9,914 nt of DNA from DASZMJ01 sp035551935 (GTDB lineage: Bacteria > Planctomycetota > Planctomycetia > Isosphaerales > Isosphaeraceae). A model generated the notes under the pieces. That model saw nothing but the letters and a program-made list of their open reading frames with translations, did no database searches and was not told the DNA's origin. The position numbers were made by a program, and so were the translations under genes. This document shows positions 1 to 7,300 of the stretch, in pieces; positions within the stretch are counted from its first letter, which is position 1, and each line of letters opens with the position of its first letter. Location of the stretch: contig DASZMJ010000223.1 of assembly GCA_035551935.1 (NCBI GenBank), positions 1 to 9,914 of the forward strand. Direction: 5' to 3'.

Positions 1-1
1 C

Positions 2-46
2 CCGTCCCGCGGCGGCCCCCCCGACGACGGGGCCGCCGCGGGGCGG
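2..46 (+). other. Strong intergenic hairpin upstream of the first gene
   Basis: Bases 6-19 and 29-42 are perfectly complementary (14 bp of G/C), with a 9-nt loop at 20-28. Pairs 4-44, 3-45 and 2-46, and a wobble 5-43, lengthen the stem. No T-run follows, so it is not a classic intrinsic terminator. It could be the terminator, pause or RNA-processing hairpin of a gene lying to the left, or an mRNA-stabilising element ahead of the gene at 84. The structure is seen in the sequence; the role is inference. Confidence 0.6.
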
Positions 47-83
47 ATGACCCCACGACCAAGACCCGCCGAGAGGCCCGACC

Positions 84-1826
84 ATGGACCAGCAGCTCAA
101 AGAAATCCTGCGGCAGATGATCAAATATCGGTTCTGGATCGCGATCGGCCTGGCGATCCTCTTCCCGATGATCGCCTACCTCGCCAGCGCCGGCGAGATC
201 AAGGACAAGACCGACGCGGCGGCCAAGAAGGTCGAGGGCGCCAAGAACGGCCTGAAGTCCTTCGGCCCCGGCTTCAAGACCCGCGCCTACAGCCAGGTCG
301 TCGAGGAGAAGACCGGCGACCTCGGCAAGGTCGTCGACTCGACCTGGCGCCAGCTCTACGACCGGCAGGCGCCGCTGCTGGACTGGCCCGAGGGCTTCGA
401 GGACACCTTCGCCAAGTGGGGCCGCCACTACCCCGAGGGGGTCGACACCTCGGTCATCCAGAACGCCATCGACCTCTACAAGGACGCCTACCCGAAGTAC
501 GTCACCAAGGTCTACAACACGATCAAGCCATTCGACTTCGACGAGGGCACCGGCGTCATCGTTGCCCCGAGCGAGGACGAGCTGCTGGGCCCGATCCACT
601 TCACCGTCGGCGAGACGCCGACGCTCAAGCAGATCTGGGACGCGCAGGAGCGGCTCTGGCTCCAGCGCACGGTCCTGGACGTCGTCGCCAAGGTCAACGG
701 CGACGCCAAGGACTGGGACGGGGCGATCATCAAGAAGCTCGCCGGCGTCGACGTCGCCAGCGAGTCGGCGATGGACCAGGTCTGGAACAGCAAGAAGCCC
801 GCGGCGCGGACGGCGGCCGAGAAGCTCCAGACCTCGCCGCCGATCGTCCCGGGCAACGTCCCGCCGCCGCCGGCCGACCCGAGCAAGGGGGCCGCGGCGC
901 CCACGACCTCGGCCGGCGAGGTCCAGTTCATGGCCCCCCCCGGCAACCAGTATCGACTCTACCCGGTCTACCTGTCGGTGCTGATGGACCAGGACCACCT
1001 CCAGGACCTCTTCACCGCCTTGCAGAACTCGCCGATGGCCATCGAGATCAGGGAGGTCGAGTTCAGCCGGCCCGATCAGCGCGTCAAGAAGCCCCAGAAG
1101 GGGGAGAGCGCCGGCGGCGCCGAGCTGGGCAGCTACGGCGGCTCCGGCAACGTGTATCGGTCGTCGCGCGTCGGCGGCAGCGCCAGCGCCCAGATGCAGA
1201 TGATGCGGGGCCAGCAGGCGCAGCTCAAGGGCTTCAACCAGCAGAGCTCCAGCGGCTTCAACTTCGGCGGCCAGTCCGAGGGCGCCACCGGCCCGAACGC
1301 CGACCGCGGCAAGGTCAGCCTCCGCGAGAAGAACAAGGCCGACAAGCCCGACGAGTCGGAGAAGGACGCCAAGAAGGACACGAAGAAGGCCGAGCCCGCC
1401 TTCGACCCCTACTACAACCTCGTCGAGGTCCGCATCAACGGCATCGCCCGGTTCTACAACCGGCCCGCCGACGCCCCGGCCAGCCCCACCGCCTCGCCCG
1501 GCGGCACCGAGGCCCCGGCCAACCCCGCGGCGCCGGCGAATGCGACTGCGACCGCCCCCCAGCCACCGACCGCCAACGCCCCGGCGCCGGCCGAGCCTGC
1601 CAAGGCCGAGCCGGGCAAGGACGCCGCCAAGGCCGACGACAAGGATCAGGGCAAGGCCGAGGCGAAGGACAAAGAGAAGGATTCCGACAAGGCCGACGCC
1701 AAGCCGGCCGCCGCCGACGCCAAGGGCGAGGCGAAGGCCGACGAGGCCAAGCCGGCCCCGGACCAGACCAAGCCCGCCGCCAAGCCGGCCGGCGACGCCA
1801 AGGCCGAGGCCAAGGGCGCGCAGTGA
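84..1826 (+). CDS. Bitopic envelope protein with PilO/GspM-like segment, planctomycete secretin partner
   Basis: 580 residues. A short cytoplasmic N-terminus is followed by one hydrophobic helix (about residues 17-35) and then no further membrane segment, so the bulk should be periplasmic. Residues about 190-210 carry a WDAQERLWLQ motif that I associate with planctomycete proteins encoded next to secretins. Residues 290-330 (YRLYPVYLSVLMDQ, then LFTALQNSPMAIEIREVEF) resemble the C-terminal ferredoxin-like fold of PilO/GspM alignment subunits: strand, helix ending in 'L-NSP', strand. Residues 440-461 (YYNLVEVRINGIARFYN) look like a second strand pair. A Gly/Ser/Gln-rich stretch (about 343-398) separates them. 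The last ~118 residues are Ala/Lys/Pro-rich and surely disordered. No cysteine is present. The ATG at 84 has GAGAGG at 71-76 and sits directly before the membrane helix. The next gene starts 52 nt after the stop, so the two are probably co-transcribed. The PilO/GspM role is inference from pattern and context. Confidence 0.8.
   Translation: MDQQLKEILRQMIKYRFWIAIGLAILFPMIAYLASAGEIKDKTDAAAKKVEGAKNGLKSFGPGFKTRAYSQVVEEKTGDLGKVVDSTWRQLYDRQAPLLDWPEGFEDTFAKWGRHYPEGVDTSVIQNAIDLYKDAYPKYVTKVYNTIKPFDFDEGTGVIVAPSEDELLGPIHFTVGETPTLKQIWDAQERLWLQRTVLDVVAKVNGDAKDWDGAIIKKLAGVDVASESAMDQVWNSKKPAARTAAEKLQTSPPIVPGNVPPPPADPSKGAAAPTTSAGEVQFMAPPGNQYRLYPVYLSVLMDQDHLQDLFTALQNSPMAIEIREVEFSRPDQRVKKPQKGESAGGAELGSYGGSGNVYRSSRVGGSASAQMQMMRGQQAQLKGFNQQSSSGFNFGGQSEGATGPNADRGKVSLREKNKADKPDESEKDAKKDTKKAEPAFDPYYNLVEVRINGIARFYNRPADAPASPTASPGGTEAPANPAAPANATATAPQPPTANAPAPAEPAKAEPGKDAAKADDKDQGKAEAKDKEKDSDKADAKPAAADAKGEAKADEAKPAPDQTKPAAKPAGDAKAEAKGAQ
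1470..1823 (+). repeat. Low-complexity Ala/Lys/Pro-rich tail-coding region
   Basis: This stretch encodes residues 463-580 of the first protein. The first half is Pro/Ala-rich. The second half is a string of near-repeats of the form AKAD/AKAEAKDKEKD built from GCC-AAG-GCC-GAC-type codons, so the DNA itself is an imperfect repeat. The peptide alternates Lys with Asp/Glu and Ala, like a flexible charged tether or a histone H1-like tail. It directly follows the last folded-looking segment (residues 440-461). Confidence 0.7.
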
Positions 1827-1878
1827 CGCCGACCGACTACCCCCAACCGATCACCACGACACGCGAGGGTCCGCGACC

Positions 1879-3885
1879 ATGGCCAATCCGACGGTGGACA
1901 AGCTCAAAGACTTCGGGCTCCGCTACGGCGAGAAGGTCGGCATGGGCGTCGCCGTCGCCCTCTGCCTGGTCTTCATCGGCCAGGCGATGGCCAACCGCGC
2001 CGTCAAGATCACACCCGAGGAGCTCCAGATCAGCATCAAGACCGCCAACGCCAGCATCAACCGGTCCGTCCCCCGGGCCACGATCGAGCAGGAGCTGGCC
2101 GGCGACCAGGCCGTCAAGCTGACGATCCCCGACCTCAAGGAGCGCGTCGCCAAGAACGACGCGGCCCGGGCCGACACCGGCACGCAGCAGGCCGCGATCG
2201 ACAAGCGCTGGGTGACGCCCGAGCCCAACGCCGGCGCCATCCGCGAGAAGCCCGTGCTGCTGGCCATCGCCGACCCCGACGCCTTCCCCGGCCGCGGCGG
2301 GCCCGAGCTCTTCCTCCGCGACGCGTCGGGCAAGCGGATCATGGTCGACCCGAACGAGAAGGCCGACGAGGCCAAGGGGACCAAGAAGTCGGGCCGCGGC
2401 AACCGCGAGCGCGCGAAGCCGGTCGACCCCGAGGAGAAGCGGAAGAAGGAGCTCGCCCGGCTCCAGCAGCGCGCCGCCATCGCCGGCGGCGACGAGAACG
2501 CCGCCGCCAAGGACGAGAAGGCCGACACCAAGGACGAGAGCACCGACGGCAAGGAGCCCAAGTCGGGCCTCGTCGGCAAGCGCTGGGTCGTCCTGCTCGG
2601 CACCGTCGACAACAAGAAGCTCCGCGAGAACTGGGCCAAGGCCCTGAAGCTCGACCTGGCCTCCGCCTATCCGCATTACCTGCGGGTCGACGTCCAGCGC
2701 CAGGAGCTCAACGACGACGGCACCTGGAGCGACTGGCAGGTCGTCGATTACGCGAAGAACCACCTCGTGCAGGGCGACATCACCGACGCCGAGGAGGAGA
2801 AGGTCCCGCAGGACGTCGTGATCCACGGCTCGCTGGTCGACCAGCTCCCCTTCCTCAAGGTCGGCTACTGGCGCGGCGTGTTCGTCGATGCGCTGGTCTC
2901 CGCCGATGAGAAGCAGAAGATGAAGGAGAAGCAGAAGGAGGAGGACAAGGCGCTGGCCGACTCCGGCGGCGAGGGCTACGACATGGCCAAGATGGGCGCC
3001 GCCTACAGCAAGGCGATGCGGCAGTCGGTCAAGAACAATCGGAACCAGACCGGCTACAGCCAGATGACGAACCGCGGCGGCGGCGGCGGCGCGCGACAGG
3101 AGGACCTGAACTTCGAGCGCCGTGAGACATCGACGCTGATGGTCCGCTCGCTCGACTTCACCGTCGAGCCGGGCGCGACGTACCGCTACCGCCTCCGCCT
3201 GGTCGTCGCCAACCCGAACTTCGAGCGCAACGACGTGATGCCCGGCACCGACGTCGCCAGCAAGGAGCTGACCGGCCCGTGGGCCGAAGTCCCGTACGCG
3301 GTGAAGGTCCCGGCCGACGTCTCGACCTACGTGCTGCACCCCAGCGGCGCCGGCGACGACAAGGTCGTCTTCCAGGTCGCGAGCTGGCGGCCCGCCGACG
3401 GCCAGACAATCGTCCGCGACTTCGACGCCGGCCCCGGCCAGCTCATCGGCGCCAAGACCTCGGCGACCGTCCCCAGCTACGAGGGTAAGGAGTCCAAACC
3501 CCAGTCGGTCGACTTCACCAGCCACCTGCTGGTGCTCGGCACCGCCGGCGGCACCCGTCCGGTGCAGGAGCTGGGCCTCAGCGGCGCCGACTTCGCCGTG
3601 CCGGCCACCGCGCTGCTGCTCCGCCCCAACGGCGCCCTGGAGCTCGCCAGCCAGGCGCGGGATACCGCCAACGCCGAGCGCAAGGAGATGAAGGAGACCT
3701 ACGCCCTGGCGCTCAAGGAGACCGCGCCCCGCAAGAAGGGCAAAACGGGTGCCTTCGGCATGATGGGCGGCTATGGCGGCGGCGGCGGGGGCCGCGGCCG
3801 CGGCGGTCGCGGCGGCGGCATGGGCGGCTATGGCGGCGGCTACGGCGGCGGCATGGGCGGCGGCTACGGCGGCGGTCGCCGCTGA
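1879..3885 (+). CDS. Bitopic envelope protein with Gly-rich C-terminal tail, planctomycete secretin partner
   Basis: 668 residues from the ATG at 1879. The frame is open further upstream, but that part overlaps the previous gene and is Arg/Pro junk. CGAGGG at 1864-1869 lies 9 nt before the ATG. One membrane helix (about residues 20-38) follows a short cytoplasmic start, so residues 40 onward should be periplasmic. Residues about 157-230 are a Lys/Glu-rich, probably disordered linker. A folded segment begins near residue 233 (KRWVVLLGTVDNKKLRENW, later WSDWQVVD). Residues about 345-360 are coiled-coil-like (QKMKEKQKEEDK). Near residue 422 comes SLDFTVEPGATYRYRLRLVV, a beta-rich motif I associate with planctomycete proteins beside secretins. 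Residues 624-668 are a Gly/Tyr/Arg tail. The only cysteine is residue 29, inside the membrane helix. It probably forms one operon with the gene at 84. It may act as a GspC/PilP-like connector to the secretin, but no homology was seen that proves this. Confidence 0.78.
   Translation: MANPTVDKLKDFGLRYGEKVGMGVAVALCLVFIGQAMANRAVKITPEELQISIKTANASINRSVPRATIEQELAGDQAVKLTIPDLKERVAKNDAARADTGTQQAAIDKRWVTPEPNAGAIREKPVLLAIADPDAFPGRGGPELFLRDASGKRIMVDPNEKADEAKGTKKSGRGNRERAKPVDPEEKRKKELARLQQRAAIAGGDENAAAKDEKADTKDESTDGKEPKSGLVGKRWVVLLGTVDNKKLRENWAKALKLDLASAYPHYLRVDVQRQELNDDGTWSDWQVVDYAKNHLVQGDITDAEEEKVPQDVVIHGSLVDQLPFLKVGYWRGVFVDALVSADEKQKMKEKQKEEDKALADSGGEGYDMAKMGAAYSKAMRQSVKNNRNQTGYSQMTNRGGGGGARQEDLNFERRETSTLMVRSLDFTVEPGATYRYRLRLVVANPNFERNDVMPGTDVASKELTGPWAEVPYAVKVPADVSTYVLHPSGAGDDKVVFQVASWRPADGQTIVRDFDAGPGQLIGAKTSATVPSYEGKESKPQSVDFTSHLLVLGTAGGTRPVQELGLSGADFAVPATALLLRPNGALELASQARDTANAERKEMKETYALALKETAPRKKGKTGAFGMMGGYGGGGGGRGRGGRGGGMGGYGGGYGGGMGGGYGGGRR
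3760..3882 (+). repeat. Gly-rich tandem repeat encoding a GGY/RGG/GGM tail
   Basis: GGC triplets broken by TAT/TAC, ATG and CGC codons encode blocks such as MGGYGGG, RGRGGRGGG and GGYGGGMGGG up to the stop. The DNA contains near-identical copies of a unit of the form GGCATGGGCGGCTA(T/C)GGC at about 3760, 3818 and 3850. Such repeats change length easily by slippage. The peptide resembles glycine-rich low-complexity tails that bind RNA or form condensates in other proteins, but here the predicted topology places it in the periplasm. Confidence 0.8.
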
Positions 3886-3912
3886 TTCCTCACGGCCGAT
3901 CCTCTCACCCTC

Positions 3913-3955
3913 GACGGCCTCCGACGCGCACGCGTCGGGGGCCGTTCTTCGTTGA
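3913..3955 (+). terminator. Intrinsic terminator after the Gly-rich gene
   Basis: Arms 3914-3927 (ACGGCCTCCGACGC) and 3932-3945 (GCGTCGGGGGCCGT) pair over 14 positions with a single G-U wobble and a 4-nt loop (3928-3931). A T-rich tail, TTCTTCGTT, follows at 3945-3953. It begins 28 nt after the stop of the gene ending at 3885, as expected for the end of the two-gene unit. Confidence 0.82.
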
Positions 3956-4024
3956 CCCTCTTGTCCCTTGCCCTCTGCGTTCTTCCCTCTGTCCTTATGC
4001 CCTTTGCCTTCCGCCCTCTCCTCC
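3952..4024. repeat. Degenerate 7-bp tandem repeat, pyrimidine-rich on the + strand
   Basis: From 3961 the sequence divides into TTGTCCC, TTGCCCT, CTGCGTT, CTTCCCT, CTGTCCT, TATGCCCT, TTGCCTT, CCGCCCT and CTCCTCC, i.e. about nine diverged copies of a heptamer near YTGCCCT (AGGGCAR on the other strand), with one 8-bp copy. By my count 62 of the 73 bases are pyrimidines; only 9 are G and 2 are A. It is non-coding, immediately downstream of the intrinsic terminator and upstream of the secretin promoter. Confidence 0.72.
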
Positions 4025-4073
4025 CCTCGCCCGGCCGGCGGGGGCGGCCGTCGGAAAAAGCGCGCGACTCGGC

Positions 4074-4102
4074 TTGACGGGCCGGGCGGATCGGGGTAAA
4101 TC
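4074..4102 (+). promoter_or_regulatory. Probable sigma70-type promoter for the secretin gene
   Basis: TTGACG at 4074-4079 matches five of six consensus -35 bases. It is followed after exactly 17 nt by TAAATC (4097-4102), a weak -10 element, in the context GGGGTAAATC. The AT-containing -10 stands out in a very GC-rich surrounding. It lies after the upstream terminator and about 215 nt before the TTG start of the secretin gene, which suggests independent transcription of that gene. Pattern only. Confidence 0.55.
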
Positions 4103-4317
4103 CCCCCCGTCTCATCCCCTTTCTCGGACGCACCCATCCGAACGTCACGTCTCGAGGTCCGTGGAAGCCCCGGTTCAGCCCGGAGGACCCGTCGTTCGCC
4201 CCTCGGGCGGCGGCCGGCGCGGAGCCAAAGCAAGCACGTCGGCCGTCGCGGCGGCACGACAGAGACCGTCGCCAGGGAAGTCGGCGGTCGCCCCGCGAGC
4301 GGCGAAAGGAGGTCGCG
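4103..4317 (+). other. Long 5' leader of the secretin mRNA
   Basis: About 210 nt separate the predicted promoter from the start codon. The stretch has no ATG. A GTG-initiated frame exists but gives Arg/Pro/Gly-rich junk running into the secretin gene out of frame. A small hairpin (4288-4292 with 4301-4305, loop 8 nt) ends directly at the Shine-Dalgarno. I recognise no known riboswitch or leader-peptide architecture. Confidence 0.4.
4305..4312 (+). promoter_or_regulatory. Ribosome binding site that fixes a TTG start
   Basis: AAAGGAGG, a near-perfect anti-16S complement, lies 5 nt before TTG at 4318-4320. No ATG or GTG in this frame lies nearby with comparable spacing, and the resulting N-terminus is a signal-peptide-like MGRLKTLTILLTLGAWGLA. 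This decides the start of the secretin gene. Confidence 0.8.
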
Positions 4318-7300
4318 TTGGGAAGGCTCAAAACGCTGACGATTCTCTTGACCCTGGGCGCCTGGGGGCTGGCCACGGACGGAGCCCCGCCCGACGACGC
4401 GGCCGGCCCGGCCCCGCCCGCGGCGCGCCCCAAACTGCCGGCGCCGCCGTCGAAGTATCTCCGGGGCGGGATCAAGCTGATCCGCGACAAGGAGTATGTC
4501 CGCGCCGAGAAGTACCTGAACGTCGCGAAGGATTACCGCGACGAGTTGACCGAGGCCGAACAGCGCGACCTCGACGACGCCTTCCGCCGGCTCGACGAGG
4601 TCGCGCGGACCGCCGGCGCCTCCGCCGGCGCCGCGGCCCCGGCGGCCGTCGCCGCCACGCCGGCCGCGGCCGACCCGGCCACGGTCCAGGCGTCCGCCAC
4701 GACCCCGGTCCCGACCCCGGTCGCGGACCTGACCCCGACGGCCGACGCGACGCCGACGACCGCGGCCCCGGCGCCGGCCCCGGCCGCCCAGCCGGTCGCG
4801 GTGCTCCCGTCGGCCGGCGCACCCGGCAGCGACCATGACCGCGCCGCGGCGCTGGTTGCCCAGGCGCGGCAGGCGATCGCCTCCGGCCGGATCGACGAGG
4901 CCCGGCGGCTGGCCCGCGAGGCCGACGCGCTGAACGTCCCGTTCGCCGACGTCGAGGACTCGCCCCGCCGCGTCCTCGACGAGCTGGAGAGCCGCAACGC
5001 CCGCGCGGCGTCGCGGGGCACGTCCGCCGACAAGACGCGGGCCGCGTGGCTGCTGCACGCGGCCCGCGAGCAGATCCAGCTCGACCACCTCGACGAGGCC
5101 ACCAAGCAGCTCGCCGAGGCCCGCGCCTTGAACGTCCACTACGGCTTCTTCGACCTGACGCCGACGAAGGTCGCCGCCGAGCTGGACAAGGCCCGCGCCC
5201 GGGCCCGCGCCAAGGGCGTGGCCGTCGGCGGCGCCCGGGTCAAGGGGGACAAGGCGACGGCCCGCGCCCGGCTCAAGGAGGCGCAGGACGAGCTGAAGGC
5301 CGGCCGCTACGACCAGGCCGAGGCGATCGCCGTGGAGGTCGACTCGTGGGGCCTCCGCTACGGCGTCTGGGAGCAGAGCCCGCGCAAGGTCGCCACGGCG
5401 GCCCGCGCCCTGCGCCGCCAGGACACCCTTCGGAACGGCGGCGGCCGGTTCGCCGCCCGGCCCGAGCTGTACGCCACGCTCGTCGGCAAGGCGCGCCAGG
5501 AGCTGGCCTCCAACCAACTCGACGCGGCCGAGGCGACGGCGCGGCAGGCGCTGCGGATGAACGTCGCCCCGCCCTTGAAGGCCGACCGCGCCGAGGACGT
5601 GCTCAACGACGTGGCGATGGCCCGCGCCCGCGGCGGCGCCCCCGCCGCCACCCAGGTCGCGGTCGCCCCCGCGCCCGCCGACCCGGCCGTCCAGCAGGCC
5701 CAGGCCCCCGCCCCGGTCGAGGCCGAGGCGCCCGCCCCGGCCGAGGCGCCCGCCCCGGCGCCGGCCCCGAACCTGCCCCTGGAGCCCGCCGCTGAGGCGG
5801 CCCCGGCCCCGGCCGACGAACCGGCCCCGGCGCCCGCAACCGAGCCCGTCCCCGCGCCGGCGGGCGAGCCGGCCCCGCCGGCCGGCGAGGCCGTGCCGCC
5901 GCCGGCCGCGGCGCCGGAGCAGCCCCCGAGCCCGGCCGAGCAACTGCTCGAGAAGGCCCGCACGTCCTTCGCCAGCGGAGACTACCCCAGCGCCCGCGAG
6001 GCCGCTTCCCAGGCCAAGGCCGGCGGCGGCGCCGTCGGCTCGAAGGCCGACGAGCTCTTGACCCAGATCACCCTGGCCGAGCAGCAGGCCGCGCTGACCA
6101 CGTACGAGGCCGCCCTGGCCGCCGTCCGCAAGAATGAGCCCGACCGCGCCCGCGCCCTGCTCAACGAGGTCGTCGCCGCCGCCACCAGCGGCGCCGCGCT
6201 CGACGAGGGGGTCGTCCAGCGCGTCCAGGACCTGTTGATCCGCCTGCCCAGGGGCGGCGAGAAGGCCAGGGCGAACGACGCGAAGGCCGACGCCGACGCC
6301 ACGGCCACCGACGCCGAGGCGATCAAGGCCCAGCAGCTCAACGCCCAGGTCAGCGCCAACATGGGCGAGGTCCGTCGCCTGCTGGAGACCGACCCGGACA
6401 AGGCGGTCGCCCTGCTCCAGAAGACGGCGCAGGAGGTCAAGGCCGCCGGCGCCGGCCCGATCACGACCAAGATCCTCCTCGGCCGCGTCGAGGCCCGCCT
6501 GGCCGACGCCCGCCGCGAGCGCGAGGCCTTCCAGTACAAGATGCAGGACAAGGCCCAGCGCGAGGAGATCGAGCGCAAGCGGCTCCGGATCCTCGAGGCC
6601 AACACCGCCAAGCTCGCGCAGATGAAGGAGATCATGGCCCGTGCCCACCAGGCCGAGGTCGACGGCAAGTACGCCGAGGCCGAGGCCCTGGCCCGCAAGG
6701 CCTTGGAGATCGACCCCATGGAGATCTCCGCCCAGGCCCTGGCCTGGAAGATGCGCGCCCAGCGGCACTACGAGATCGACCTGAAGAACCGCTCCAACAA
6801 GGAGGAGTCGTTCCTGGAGAGCATCCAGGCAGCCGACGCCACGATGACCATCCCGTCCGACATCCACAGTCGGAACATCGCCTTCCCGAACACCTTCAAC
6901 GACCTGAACCACCGCCGCGAGAAGATGGACGAGCGGCTCTATTCGAAGAAGAACCCGCGGGTCCAGGCGATCGAGGCCAAGCTCAACGAGCCGATCTCCC
7001 TGACCTGGCACAACCAGCCGCTGGGCGACGCGATCGACTACCTCCGCAGCTACACCGGGCTGAACATCCACCTCGACACCAGGGCCCTGGCCGACGAGTC
7101 CCTGACCGAGCAGACGCCGGTCAGCCTGACGGCCGACAAGATCACGCTGAAGAAGGCCCTCCAGCTGATCCTCGAGCCGCTCGGGATGACCTACCGGGTC
7201 GACGAGGAGATCCTCGTGCTGACCACCCCGCAGTCCTCGCACACGGACATGATCACGCGGCCGTACGACGTGGCCGACCTGGTGATCACGCCGCACAGCG

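Noticed and set aside
1540..1878. Upstream extension of the second gene to a start at 1540
   Set aside because: The extra 113 residues are Arg/Pro junk overlapping the first gene's tail. The ATG at 1879 has a ribosome site and places a membrane helix at the N-terminus.
47..2122. 691-codon + strand frame overlapping the first gene
   Set aside because: The product is Arg/Pro/Gly/Gln-rich without domains. The overlapping frame at 84 gives a membrane helix and family-like motifs, so this one is a shadow.
3886..4317. tRNA, rRNA or known riboswitch in the longest gene-free stretch
   Set aside because: I see no cloverleaf, no ribosomal RNA signature and no recognised aptamer pattern on either strand; only the terminator, the heptamer tract, the promoter and a plain leader.
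4074..4838. 254-codon frame starting in the leader of the secretin gene
   Set aside because: It runs out of frame into the secretin gene and its product is Arg/Gly/Pro-rich with no recognisable feature.
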